DNA of 64,000 nt from Oscillospiraceae bacterium (lineage in GTDB: Bacteria > Bacillota > Clostridia > Oscillospirales > Ruminococcaceae): NCBI GenBank assembly GCA_900768995.1, contig CAAGEZ010000039.1, forward strand, positions 1 to 64,000, in the 5' to 3' direction. The notes under the pieces are model-generated. The model was not told the DNA's origin, did no database searches, and was given only the letters and a program-made list of their open reading frames with translations. Below are positions 8,317-16,632 of the stretch, one piece after another (position 1 is the first letter of the stretch; the number at the start of each line of letters is the position of its first letter). Both the position numbers and the translations under genes were made by a program.

Positions 8317-9513
8317 ATGTTGATTTTAGTTGTAAACGCAGGAAGCTCTTCACTTAAGTATCAGCTTCTTAATATGGATAATGAAAGCGTTATCGCAAAG
8401 GGCAACTGCGACAGAATAGGCATCGGCGGTCACATCTCCCACAAGACCTCAGACGGAAGAAAAGTGGAGCTTGACTGCGATTTCCCCACACATACCGAAG
8501 CTTTTGAGAAGCTCGTTGAAGTCCTCACATCAGGCGAGGGAAAGGTAATTGACTCTATGAGCGAGATTAACGCCGTTGGCCACAGGATCGTGCAGGGTGC
8601 TGAGGTGTTCAAGGAAACCACTCTCGTTACCGATGAGGTAATCGACAAGATCGACAGCCTTGCAGAGCTTGCTCCCGTACATAACCACCCCCACGCTCTT
8701 GCTCTGAGAGCCTGCCGCAAGGTTCTCCCCGACGCTCCTATGGCTGTTGTGTTCGACACAGCATTCCACCAGACAATGCCCGAAAAGGCTTATATGATGG
8801 CTCTTCCCTATGAGGATTACGAGGAGCTGCACGTTAGAAAGTACGGCTTCCACGGCACATCTCACAGATTCGTTTCCCGTGCGCTTGCCGACGCTATGGG
8901 CAAGGACGTCAAGGATCTCAAGATAATCTCCTGCCATATGGGCAACGGTTCTTCCATCACTGCTGTTGAGTACGGCAAGTCTATCGACACATCAATGGGC
9001 TTCACTCCTCTTGATGGTCTTATTATGGGCACACGCTGCGGCTCTGTTGACCCCTCCGCAGTTACATATGTTATGGATAAGAGAGGTCTTACCGCTTCTC
9101 AGATGTCCGATTATATGAACAAGAAGTCCGGTCTTGCAGGCGTTTCAGGCGTTTCCTCCGACAACAGAGACGTTACCGCCGCTGCTAAGGAAGGCAACAA
9201 GAGAGCTATCCTTGCAAACGAGATGCTCAAGTATCAGGCTAAGAAGCTTGTCGGCGCATATGCCGCTGTTATGAACGGCGTTGACGCTGTCCTCTTCACA
9301 GGCGGTATCGGTGAGAATGACGCCGCTATCCGTGAAGGCGTATGCAAGGATATGGATTACCTCGGAATCAAGATAAATGACGAGGTAAACAACGCTACAA
9401 GAGGCGAGCTTAAGAGAATCTCTGCCGATGACAGCAAGGTTCAGGTTTGGGTAGTTCCCACAAATGAGGAGCTTCTCATTGCCCGTGATACTCTTGCACT
9501 TATCAGCAAGTAA
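8317..9513 (+). CDS. ackA: Acetate kinase
   Basis: Acetate kinase interconverts acetyl phosphate plus ADP with acetate plus ATP and is a main source of fermentative ATP in anaerobes. The 398-residue length is typical. The sequence opens with the ASKHA phosphate motif VVNAGSSSLKYQ and has the family motifs HRIVQGAE, FDTAFHQTMP, YGFHGTSHR, HMGNGSSI, MGTRCGSVDP and FTGGIGEN. It usually pairs with phosphotransacetylase (pta), but no pta is adjacent and a terminator follows directly, so it is transcribed alone. Codon use is strongly biased to a few codons, as expected of a highly expressed gene. Confidence 0.98.
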   Translation: MLILVVNAGSSSLKYQLLNMDNESVIAKGNCDRIGIGGHISHKTSDGRKVELDCDFPTHTEAFEKLVEVLTSGEGKVIDSMSEINAVGHRIVQGAEVFKETTLVTDEVIDKIDSLAELAPVHNHPHALALRACRKVLPDAPMAVVFDTAFHQTMPEKAYMMALPYEDYEELHVRKYGFHGTSHRFVSRALADAMGKDVKDLKIISCHMGNGSSITAVEYGKSIDTSMGFTPLDGLIMGTRCGSVDPSAVTYVMDKRGLTASQMSDYMNKKSGLAGVSGVSSDNRDVTAAAKEGNKRAILANEMLKYQAKKLVGAYAAVMNGVDAVLFTGGIGENDAAIREGVCKDMDYLGIKINDEVNNATRGELKRISADDSKVQVWVVPTNEELLIARDTLALISK

Positions 9514-9528
9514 TTTCTGATTTTTGGT

Positions 9529-9563
9529 ATCCGCTCCTTTTTGCAAAGGGGCGGATATTTTTG
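9529..9563 (+). terminator. Rho-independent terminator after ackA
   Basis: The arms ATCCGCTCC and GGGGCGGAT are followed by ATTTTTGT, 15 nt after the ackA stop. Confidence 0.8.
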
Positions 9564-9664
9564 TATGTTTTTGTTTGTTAAATTGAAATTTTGTGTTGAA
9601 TTTTAATCGGAATTCAGAAATCAGTTTTATCTCTCTGCAAATAATTTTATGATGCTGAGCGATA

Positions 9665-9930
9665 TCACTCCGCAAACACCTTTCGCCTTATGATAAAATA
9701 GCTTATGAGCATCGCCGCAGAAGTCACCACCCAGGTTATGTGAAAAACGACATAAAGGCTCTGCAATGTTCCTACAGCCTTAAAAAGCCGTGAATATCCA
9801 TACTCTTCTGAAAAGACAGGTGCCGATGACAGTCTCCGCCGCAGGGACGGCGGAATAGCCAAGCCATCTCATTGCCGAGGCGGGTATCTCGTAAAAAGTG
9901 CATATGGGCTCAAAAATAAGAATGAGCATT
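9665..9930 (-). pseudogene. MATE-family transporter, C-terminal remnant
   Basis: Reading on the minus strand from about 9930, one frame gives ASAMRWLGYSAVPA and CLFRRVWIFTAF. A shifted frame then continues as LYVVFHITWVVTSAAMLISY and ends KVFAE-stop at 9665. Together these match the last three helices of a MATE multidrug/sodium antiporter (AMRGMG-like, IRIVWI-like and SWVVTS-like motifs). Everything upstream is missing and the two halves are out of frame, so it is a decayed gene. Its missing part ends at the 65-bp repeat and IS3-like debris at 9972-10078, which probably took part in the deletion. Confidence 0.65.
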
Positions 9931-9971
9931 ATTCGGAATAAAGGGTTGTGATTTTTGAAATGTGTCTCACG

Positions 9972-10036
9972 TTATGATATAATGACAGAGCGGTTATGAC
10001 GTCTTTCGACATTTACACGGTTAAAAAATCGGACTC
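9972..10036 (-). repeat. 65-bp dispersed repeat, copy 2
   Basis: This copy is inverted relative to the one at 1006-1070 and has 64 of 65 positions identical. It includes the TATGATATAATGACAG start and the TTTCGACATTTACAC core. It lies between the MATE remnant and a fragment of an IS3-family right end. Confidence 0.75.
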
Positions 10037-10053
10037 TTTTTACTCAATAACTT

Positions 10054-10078
10054 TGTCTAACTTTTTGGGGTCGATTCA
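10054..10078. mobile_element. IS3-family right-end scar
   Basis: TGTCTAACTTTTTGGGG followed by TCGATTCA is nearly the same as the right end of the IS3-like remnant at 4337-4363. No IS coding sequence remains next to it, so it is a solo end left by deletion. Confidence 0.55.
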
Positions 10079-10113
10079 TAAATTTGCAGAAAGCAATTAT
10101 TTATCAACATATA

Positions 10114-10791
10114 TTAATTTTTTAAGCTCCACACAATTCCCTTTGCCAGCCTCAGCACAGCATTCTTGTAATGATTTCCCTTGTTCATCTCAAAAATCGT
10201 GGGAATGCCAAGCTGCGAATAGCTGTGATACAGCCTGTCCATACATCTCTGGGTCTGAGAAAGCACAGGATTTTTTGTGCGGCTTTCCATATCTCCGAGG
10301 GACAGATATATGCAGTCGGGACGGCGGACAAATCCGTTATTTTCCGCAAAATCCACAAATCCCTCATACCACACCGAACCCGAAGCACATACCGATTTTG
10401 AAAAAATGTCGGTGATATACGGTGCATAAAGAGCATAAAGCCCCGCCATTGAATAGCCCGCAATGATGCGGTTTGATGTTGCTCCCGTGATGCTTTCGGC
10501 ATATGGGATAACTCTTTTCCGAATAAATTCCGTAAATCCCCCTGCATTCCCCGCAAACCCGTCATTATCGGTAACAACAGAGGGTGCTGCCCAAGGGGAA
10601 AGGTCAGTGTTCCAGTCAAGCTCAGATATGGTCACAAGATCAAAGTCAGGACAACCAAGGGTTTTGCAGCAGTCAAGCAGTGCCTTGCCGTTCTCCGCAT
10701 ACATTGCCGAATAAACAACAGGGGCATTCTCTGCGCCACAGAAATAAACGCTTATTTTTCTCTCATAAATGCTCTTTCTCACGGGCTTCAT
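10114..10791 (-). CDS. Putative alpha/beta-fold esterase
   Basis: The 225-residue protein belongs to the putative-esterase group related to Fes/IroE and YbbA-type hydrolases. The nucleophile elbow GYSMAG is near residue 111, a probable acid lies in LSLGDMESR near residue 170, and the probable catalytic histidine is in NKGNHYKN near residue 205. No signal peptide is present, so it should act in the cytosol on a soluble ester or thioester; the substrate is unknown. AAAGGA lies 12 nt before the ATG. The catalytic triad appears complete. No siderophore genes are nearby, so a role in ferric-siderophore hydrolysis is not supported. Confidence 0.75.
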   Translation of the reverse strand: MKPVRKSIYERKISVYFCGAENAPVVYSAMYAENGKALLDCCKTLGCPDFDLVTISELDWNTDLSPWAAPSVVTDNDGFAGNAGGFTEFIRKRVIPYAESITGATSNRIIAGYSMAGLYALYAPYITDIFSKSVCASGSVWYEGFVDFAENNGFVRRPDCIYLSLGDMESRTKNPVLSQTQRCMDRLYHSYSQLGIPTIFEMNKGNHYKNAVLRLAKGIVWSLKN

Positions 10792-10858
10792 TTTATCAAA
10801 ACTTCCTTTCGGGCAATTTCACTGCTTTTATTTTACCTCCATATCCCCCGCTTGTCAA

Positions 10859-10897
10859 CAAAAAAAACGCCGCACACCATAATGATGCACGGCGTTT
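10859..10897 (-). terminator. Terminator after eno
   Basis: Read on the minus strand, the AACGCCG and CGGCGTT-type arms flank a loop and are followed by a run of eight T. It lies about 70 nt beyond the eno stop. Confidence 0.85.
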
Positions 10898-10965
10898 CGG
10901 AACAGCAGGATATACATATGCCGCTGTTCCTTATAGCTTAAAAGGACAGAATTTCCGAAATGGGC

Positions 10966-12261
10966 TTATCTTTTAACATTATATGCGCCAAAACCGGGAT
11001 ATACAGCACTGTCGCCAAGCTGCTCCTCAATGCGGAGAAGCTGATTGTACTTTGCAACACGCTCGCTGCGGCTGGGTGCGCCTGTCTTTATCTGGCAGGT
11101 GTTGAGAGCGACAGCAAGGTCGGCAATGGTTGTGTCGGCAGTTTCGCCCGAGCGGTGGGAAGCAATGGCTGTGTAGCCTGCCTTGTGAGCCATTTTGATA
11201 GCTTCGAGGGTCTCGGAAACAGAGCCGATCTGATTGAGCTTGATAAGGATAGAGTTTCCGCAGCCAAGCTCAATGCCCTTCTTAAGACGCTCGGTGTTGG
11301 TAACGAAAAGGTCATCGCCAACAAGCTGAACCTTACCGCCAAGCTCCTTTGTGAGCTTCTGCCAGCCCTCCCAGTCCTCTTCATCGAGAGCGTCCTCAAT
11401 GGAGATGATAGGATACTTCTCAACAAGCTTCTTCCAGTGAGCGATAAGCTCCTCGGAGGTAAACTTTGTGCCTGCCTTGGGGAGAACATATTCGCCCTTC
11501 CTGCTGCCCTTCCATTCACTGGAAGCAGCGTCCATAGCGATCATAAAGTCCTTGCCGGGCTCGTAGCCTGCATTCTTCACAGCCTGAAGTATGTACTCGA
11601 TAGCCTCCTCATCGCTTGCAAGGTTGGGAGCAAAGCCGCCCTCATCACCTACAGATGTTGCAAGCCCCTTTGACTTAAGAAGTGCTGCGAGAGCGTGGAA
11701 TACCTCTGCGCACATTCTGAGAGCCTCCTTGAAGCTGGGCGCACCTGCGGGCATTATCATAAATTCCTGAACATCAACGGTATTTGCAGCGTGTGCGCCG
11801 CCGTTGAGAATGTTCATCATAGGAACGGGGAGACGGTTGCCCGAAATACCGCCGAGGAAGCGGTAAAGAGGGATATCAAGAGCAGTTGCGGCAGCTCTTG
11901 CGCAGGCAATAGACACAGCAAGTATAGCATTTGCGCCGAGCTTTGACTTGTCCTTAGTGCCGTCAGCATCTATCATAGCCTTGTCAACTGCGTAGATGTC
12001 AGATGCGTCCATGCCCGAAACAACGTCGTTGATAACAGTGTTGATGTTCTCAACAGCCTTTGAAACGCCCTTGCCGAGATAGCGGGACTTGTCGCCGTCA
12101 CGAAGCTCAAGCGCCTCAAATTCGCCTGTGGAAGCACCGCTGGGAGCGGTTCCTCTTCCAACAGTGCCGTCAACGAGAATTACCTCAGCTTCAACTGTAG
12201 GATTTCCTCTTGAATCAAGAATTTCTCTTCCGATGACCTTTTCGATTTCCAAGTAGCTCAT
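10966..12261 (-). CDS. eno: Enolase
   Basis: Enolase converts 2-phosphoglycerate to phosphoenolpyruvate in glycolysis. The 431 residues are the normal length. The family signature LIKLNQIGSVSET is near residue 340, the substrate-loop motif SGASTGE near residue 41, and the metal-ligand acidic residues lie in MDAASSEW, SIEDALDEEDW and VGDDLFVTN. AGGAG lies 9 nt before the ATG. The gene has its own promoter, a structured leader of about 150 nt and a terminator, so it is a single-gene unit rather than part of a glycolytic operon. Its codon bias is that of a highly expressed gene. Confidence 0.98.
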   Translation of the reverse strand: MSYLEIEKVIGREILDSRGNPTVEAEVILVDGTVGRGTAPSGASTGEFEALELRDGDKSRYLGKGVSKAVENINTVINDVVSGMDASDIYAVDKAMIDADGTKDKSKLGANAILAVSIACARAAATALDIPLYRFLGGISGNRLPVPMMNILNGGAHAANTVDVQEFMIMPAGAPSFKEALRMCAEVFHALAALLKSKGLATSVGDEGGFAPNLASDEEAIEYILQAVKNAGYEPGKDFMIAMDAASSEWKGSRKGEYVLPKAGTKFTSEELIAHWKKLVEKYPIISIEDALDEEDWEGWQKLTKELGGKVQLVGDDLFVTNTERLKKGIELGCGNSILIKLNQIGSVSETLEAIKMAHKAGYTAIASHRSGETADTTIADLAVALNTCQIKTGAPSRSERVAKYNQLLRIEEQLGDSAVYPGFGAYNVKR

Positions 12262-12295
12262 TGCAATATCTCCTAATCTAAAATGAATTTATCAA

Positions 12296-12376
12296 GCAGA
12301 CAATTCGCAGCTTTTTTGATGGCGAATATAAGCGGGCGTGCGAATATTCTCCGCTGCGAATTTGAAAGGAGTCTGC
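12296..12376 (-). promoter_or_regulatory. Structured 5' leader of eno
   Basis: In the eno leader the paired segments GCAGAC/GTCTGC (6 bp) and AATTCGCAGC/GCTGCGAATT (10 bp) form a long helix. An 8-nt bulge reading TCCTTTCA in the transcript lies on one side, and a smaller GAATAT/ATATTC hairpin sits inside. There is no following T run, so it is not a terminator. The bulge contains UCCU, which could pair with the AGGA of the eno ribosome binding site. I do not recognise it as a known riboswitch. Confidence 0.6.
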
Positions 12377-12417
12377 TTTTTTGATTTATTCTCGGTTAGC
12401 TGTCGCTTACCAATTAC

Positions 12418-12446
12418 ATAATATCATATCAATTTCAGTTAGTCAA
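12418..12446 (-). promoter_or_regulatory. Promoter for eno
   Basis: On the minus strand TTGACT (12446-12441) and TATTAT (12423-12418) are 17 nt apart, placing the transcript start about 150 nt before the eno ATG. Confidence 0.7.
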
Positions 12447-12505
12447 GGATAACTTACGCATTTTCCGAAATATTTTGTATCATTTTATTTTTCACACATC
12501 ATTCA

Positions 12506-12534
12506 TTGACATTTGCCACAAATAGTTGTATGAT
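12506..12534 (+). promoter_or_regulatory. Promoter for tcdA
   Basis: TTGACA (12506-12511) and TATGAT (12529-12534) are 17 nt apart. A purine-rich GGGAGAGGA site and the ATG at 12598 follow. Confidence 0.75.
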
Positions 12535-12597
12535 TATTCTATACAATTCATATAGGAACGATAGTGTATCATAAATTTGGGAGAGGATATATAAATT

Positions 12598-13357
12598 ATG
12601 CTTGATCAGTTTTCAAGAACGGAGCTTCTTTTCGGCAAAGAGGCAATGGAGCGCATAAGCGGCAGCAGAGTTGCGGTATTCGGCATCGGCGGCGTTGGCG
12701 GATATGCCGTTGAAGCCCTTGCACGAAGCGGCGTGGGCACTCTTGACCTTATCGACGATGACAGAATATGCCTCACAAACCTTAACCGCCAGATATACGC
12801 CCTCCACAGCACTGTGGGAAAATATAAGGTCGATGCCGCCGAAGAGCGTATCCACGATATCTGCCCCGATATCAGGGTGAATACCTACAAGTGCTTTTAT
12901 ATGCCCGAAACGGCAGACCGGTTTAACTTTTCCGAGTACGATTATGTTATTGACGCTATCGACACGGTGACGGGCAAGCTTGAAATAATCAAAAGGGCAA
13001 AAGCCGCAAATGCATCCGTGATATCCGCAATGGGCGCAGGCAACAAGCTTGACCCCTCCGCATTCCGTGTGGCGGATATTTACGAGACCAAGGTCTGTCC
13101 CCTTGCGAGGGTCATGAGATATGAGCTGAGAAAGCTTGGGATAAAATAATGTGAAGGTGGTCTATTCGGAGGAAAAGCCTATCAAGCCTATCGAAGATAT
13201 GGAGATATCCTGCCGAAACCATTGCATCTGCCCTCCGGGGACTGCAAGAAAATGCACCGTCCGCCGTGATATTCCGGGGTCAAATGCATTCGTACCCTCG
13301 GCTGCGGGACTGCTTATTGCTTCCGAGGTCATTAAGGATATCGCTTTTGGGAAATAA
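12598..13357 (+). pseudogene. tcdA: tRNA threonylcarbamoyladenosine dehydratase, frameshifted
   Basis: TcdA (CsdL/YgdL, ThiF/E1-like) uses ATP to cyclise the t6A37 base modification of tRNA. The first frame (12598-13149, 183 residues) has the nucleotide-binding motif GIGGVGGYAVEALARSG, the DDDRICLTNLNRQ segment and ICPDIRVN, and ends GIK-stop. The C-terminal part follows at once in another frame (13151-13357: VKVVYSEEKPIKP to the end). Removing one T near 13147 would give the family-like join GIKNVKVVYSEE. One extra base therefore separates an otherwise complete gene. It may be a real mutation, a sequencing error or, less likely, recoding at AAA-TAA. The lost part includes the terminal cysteine-containing segment. 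Confidence 0.8.
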
Positions 13358-13419
13358 CAAATTCTATTTTTGTTCACACAAAATTTACTGCTTGACGCAA
13401 ATATAACCCCATTTTCCCC

Positions 13420-13448
13420 TTGACAAAAGCAGATTATAGTGATATTAT
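13420..13448 (+). promoter_or_regulatory. Promoter for the trpXYZ transcript
   Basis: TTGACA (13420-13425) and TATTAT (13443-13448) are 17 nt apart, about 30 nt before the T-box leader. Confidence 0.7.
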
Positions 13449-13479
13449 TTGACTATAAAATATTTCAAACCGTTGATTA

Positions 13480-13735
13480 AGAGTAGTATCATCAAAAGGT
13501 CACTTTAAGAGAGCCGCAGGCGGTGTGATTGCGGCAGCGGACATCGGTGTGAATGGACTTATGAGGGCAAACTGAGCCGAGCATATCGGTTAGGGGCGAC
13601 GCAAGACCGTGCGTTATTCGGAGCGTGTATGTTAGTACATTGCAGCTTGAGCGGCGTATTTATTGCGCAATTTGGGTGGTACCGCAGGAAATAATCTCCT
13701 GTCCCATTTATTTGGGGCAGGAGTTTTTTATTTTA
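13480..13735 (+). promoter_or_regulatory. Tryptophan T-box leader
   Basis: Stem I has the AGAGAG motif near 13508 and a specifier loop GAA-TGG-AC with TGG (tryptophan) at 13554-13556. The T-box consensus GGGTGGTACCGC is at 13674-13685. It is followed by a terminator with arms CTCCTGTCCC and GGGGCAGGAG (13696-13723) and a T run. Uncharged tRNA-Trp should stabilise the antiterminator and switch on the transporter genes downstream. The specifier assignment is from reading the loop by eye, but it agrees with the downstream trpXYZ-type operon. Confidence 0.9.
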
Positions 13736-13763
13736 TATTGGTTTTGAGAAAGGAAAGATATTT

Positions 13764-14789
13764 ATGAAAAAGTTCAGAAAAACAGCAGCGATATTCGCAG
13801 CAGCACTTGCATTCACAGCTTTCGCAGGCTGCGGACAGACCGCAGACAGCACAGTTACCGAGGACACCTCAGCAGCGGCAGTTTCCGAGGGCGGCTACAA
13901 AATAGGCGTTATCCAGTACGGCAGCCACCCCTCCCTTGACAACTGCTTCGCAGGCATCGAGCAGGCTCTCACCGAGTCCGACCTTGAGCTTACCATCGAC
14001 CGTCAGGACGGCAACTTCGACAGCGCAACCTGCGACACTATCGCAAAGAATATGGCTGCCAAGGAATATGACCTTATCTTCGCTATCGCAACCCCCGCAG
14101 CCGTTTCCGCATATGCAGCCACTGCAAACACCGATATCCCCGTTATCTTCTGCGCAGTTTCCGACCCCGTTGCAGCAGGTCTCGTTGAGGATATGAATGC
14201 TCCCGGCGGCAACTGCACAGGAACCTCCGATATCCTCGATTTCAGCGCACAGCTCGATCTCATTCAGGCTCTCCAGCCCGATGCAGCAAAGATTGGCGTT
14301 CTTTATACCACAAGCGAAGCAAACTCCGTTTCCCAGCTTGCAAGCCTCAGAGAAGCAGCTGAGCCCAGAGGGATCGAGATAATCGACCAGGGCGTTCAGG
14401 GCGCTGCCGATGTTCCCCAGGCTGCGGCTTCCCTCGTTACAAAGGTCGACTGCGTAAACAACTTCACCGACAATAACGTTGTAAGCAACCTCACCGTTCT
14501 CCTCGAGCAGGCAAATTCCGCAAATGTTCCCGTTTACGGCTCCGAGATTGAGCAGGTAATAAACGGCTGCATCGGCTCCGTTTCCATTGATTATGTTGCT
14601 CTCGGCAAGGCTACCGCCGATATGGGCATAAGAGTTCTCGGCGGCGAAAGCGCAGGCACTATCCCCATCGGCAAAATTTCCGACGGTACAGCAGTTGTAA
14701 ATACCGATGTAATGGCTAATTTCGGCATCACTCTCCCCGATTCCTACGCTGACGCAGAAAAGGTAACTTCCGCCGACAAGACTGAATGA
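13764..14789 (+). CDS. trpX: ABC transporter substrate-binding lipoprotein (TrpX-type)
   Basis: The 341-residue protein starts with a basic n-region and hydrophobic stretch ending in a lipobox (FAGC, cysteine near residue 23), so it should be lipid-anchored outside the membrane. The rest is a two-lobed periplasmic-binding fold of the PF04392 type (YKIGVIQYGSHPSLDN, IFAIATPAAVSA, KIGVLYTTSEANS). This family is found with T-box(Trp) leaders in Firmicutes and is proposed to bind tryptophan or a precursor. The leader here reads Trp, which supports that. GAAAGGA precedes the ATG. It is the first gene of a three-gene importer operon. Confidence 0.88.
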   Translation: MKKFRKTAAIFAAALAFTAFAGCGQTADSTVTEDTSAAAVSEGGYKIGVIQYGSHPSLDNCFAGIEQALTESDLELTIDRQDGNFDSATCDTIAKNMAAKEYDLIFAIATPAAVSAYAATANTDIPVIFCAVSDPVAAGLVEDMNAPGGNCTGTSDILDFSAQLDLIQALQPDAAKIGVLYTTSEANSVSQLASLREAAEPRGIEIIDQGVQGAADVPQAAASLVTKVDCVNNFTDNNVVSNLTVLLEQANSANVPVYGSEIEQVINGCIGSVSIDYVALGKATADMGIRVLGGESAGTIPIGKISDGTAVVNTDVMANFGITLPDSYADAEKVTSADKTE

Positions 14790-14811
14790 TAAAAACGAGG
14801 TTTAAAGGTTT

Positions 14812-15717
14812 ATGGATATATTGCTGAACATCTTCCGTGTAACTCTTGAAGAGGGACTAATGTATGCGCTCCTTGCAATGGGCGTTTACATCACATACAG
14901 TATCCTCGATTTTCCCGATCTTTCCGTGGACGGAACAATGCCTATGGGCGCAGTCGTGACTGCCGTGCTCATTATCGCAGGGGTAAACCCGTGGCTCTGC
15001 CTGCTCATTTCCTTTGTGCTGGGAATGCTTGCGGGAACGGTCACAGGACTGCTCCACGTCAAGCTCAATATCCGTCCCCTGCTCTGCGGAATAATCGTCT
15101 ACACGGCAATGCTGTCCGTAAACCTTGTTATCCTCTTCAAGGGCAACAACGGCATAACCGTGGCATCATTCTTCAAAAAGCCCACTATCTTCAATTCGGG
15201 TCTCGCAGCACTTCTCCCCGCAGCCTGGAGAATAACTATAGTGTCTCTTGTGCTGGTGGTAATTTTCAAGCTTGCAATGGACTTCTATCTCCGCACAAAA
15301 TCGGGACTTCTCCTGAGAGCTGTTGGCGATAACGAAAAGTACGTGACAATGCTTGCAAAAGACCCCGGAAAGGCAAAGATACTCGGTCTTGCCATAGGCA
15401 ACGGCTTTGCATCACTTGCAGGCTGCGTCATCGCCCAGGCAAAAGGCTCCGCAGACCAGCAGATGGGCGTGGGAATGGTAGTTCTCGGACTTGCCTCCGT
15501 TATCATCGGTCTGAGCATTTTCAAGAATGTCAGATTTATGAAGCCCACCACAATGGTAATCCTCGGAAGCCTGCTTTATAAGGCTTGCCTTACAATTGCC
15601 CTTGCCCTCAATCTCCCCACGGAATATCTGAAGCTTCTTATGGCAGTGCTCTTCACAATTGCACTTGTGTTCAGCGAAAAATTACCCGTTAAAAACAAAC
15701 TGAAAAGGGGTGTGTAA
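14812..15717 (+). CDS. trpY: ABC transporter permease (TrpY-type)
   Basis: The 301-residue protein is very hydrophobic, with about eight or nine membrane spans of the branched-chain-type permease family (BPD_transp_2). Recognisable parts are YSILDFPDLSVDGTMPMGA near the N-terminus and the cytoplasmic coupling loop LLRAVGDNEKYVTMLAKDPG near residues 164-183. It forms the membrane channel with the neighbouring binding protein and ATPase. It lies 22 nt after trpX and 3 nt before trpZ. Transport of tryptophan is inferred from the T-box. Confidence 0.88.
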   Translation: MDILLNIFRVTLEEGLMYALLAMGVYITYSILDFPDLSVDGTMPMGAVVTAVLIIAGVNPWLCLLISFVLGMLAGTVTGLLHVKLNIRPLLCGIIVYTAMLSVNLVILFKGNNGITVASFFKKPTIFNSGLAALLPAAWRITIVSLVLVVIFKLAMDFYLRTKSGLLLRAVGDNEKYVTMLAKDPGKAKILGLAIGNGFASLAGCVIAQAKGSADQQMGVGMVVLGLASVIIGLSIFKNVRFMKPTTMVILGSLLYKACLTIALALNLPTEYLKLLMAVLFTIALVFSEKLPVKNKLKRGV

Positions 15718-15720
15718 ACT

Positions 15721-16494
15721 ATGCTGGAACTAAAAAATATCTATAAGGTTTTCAACGCCGGTACAGTTGACGAGACCACCCTTTTCAATGATTTCAATTT
15801 CACCGTAAATAACGGCGAATTCGTCTCGGTCATCGGCTCAAACGGCAGCGGTAAAACCACAATGCTTAACCTTGTCTGCGGAACTATGACCCCCGAAAAG
15901 GGTACAATAATATTCGGCGGCAAGGACATCACAAAGCTCCCGGAGCATAAAAGGGCCGCACGCATCGGACGTGTTCTTCAGGACCCAAGAATGGGAACCT
16001 GCGGCAATCTCACAGTCCTTGAAAATATGGCGCTTGCGGATAATAAAAACAAGCTGTTCGGTCTCGGCACAGGCGTTAACAAAAAGCGTGCAGACTATTA
16101 CAAGTCACTGCTGGAGACCTGCGGAATGGGACTTGAGAACCGAATGAACGTGCCCGTAGGCAATCTCAGCGGCGGTCAGCGACAGGCGATTGCCCTGATA
16201 ATCGCCTCGATGACGGACATCGACCTGCTCATTCTCGATGAGCACACCGCAGCACTTGACCCAAAATCCTCCGAGACTCTTATGAAGATAACCGACAAGG
16301 TGGTCAAGGAGAAAAAGGTCACCACCCTTATGGTCACACATAATCTGAGATTTGCGGTCGAATACGGCAGCAGACTGGTTATGATGCACGAGGGTCACTG
16401 CGTTATGGATCTTAGCGGCGAAAAGAAGCAGAACGCCAAGGTAGATGACCTGCTTTCCGTTTTCAACGAGATAAGCATTGAGTCTGGCAACTGA
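15721..16494 (+). CDS. trpZ: ABC transporter ATP-binding protein (TrpZ-type)
   Basis: The 257-residue ATPase has Walker A GSNGSGKTT (residues 40-48), signature LSGGQRQAI near residue 150, Walker B LLILDEHTA near residue 170 and a switch histidine in MVTHNL near residue 203. These are all complete. It should power the importer formed with the two preceding genes. It starts 3 nt after the permease stop, so it is probably translationally coupled. A terminator follows. Confidence 0.92.
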   Translation: MLELKNIYKVFNAGTVDETTLFNDFNFTVNNGEFVSVIGSNGSGKTTMLNLVCGTMTPEKGTIIFGGKDITKLPEHKRAARIGRVLQDPRMGTCGNLTVLENMALADNKNKLFGLGTGVNKKRADYYKSLLETCGMGLENRMNVPVGNLSGGQRQAIALIIASMTDIDLLILDEHTAALDPKSSETLMKITDKVVKEKKVTTLMVTHNLRFAVEYGSRLVMMHEGHCVMDLSGEKKQNAKVDDLLSVFNEISIESGN

Positions 16495-16522
16495 TAAAGC
16501 CGAAATTTGAACTGATATTTTT

Positions 16523-16563
16523 ACAGCCGTCCCGTAATTTCGGGGCGGCTGTTGTATTATTTT
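16523..16563 (+). terminator. Terminator after trpXYZ
   Basis: ACAGCCGTCCCG pairs with CGGGGCGGCTGT around a short loop and is followed by TGTATTATTTT, about 28 nt after trpZ. Confidence 0.75.
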
Positions 16564-16583
16564 CAAAAAATCACGCAAAGCCA

Positions 16584-16613
16584 TTGACACCATATATGAC
16601 ACCGTGATATAAT
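16584..16613 (+). promoter_or_regulatory. Promoter for hicAB
   Basis: TTGACA (16584-16589) and TATAAT (16608-16613) are 18 nt apart. GACACC is repeated within the spacer (GACACCATATATGACACCG), which could be part of a HicB operator. Confidence 0.65.
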
Positions 16614-16632
16614 ATATATGGAGGGATATTTG

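Noticed and set aside
13480..13735. Possibility that the leader is another riboswitch type
   Set aside because: GGGTGGTACCGC, AGAGAG and the terminator identify a T-box; no other riboswitch consensus fits.
16618..16632. Earlier ATG as the start of hicA
   Set aside because: That ATG lies directly on the GGAGGG ribosome binding site, and the extra residues are not family-like.
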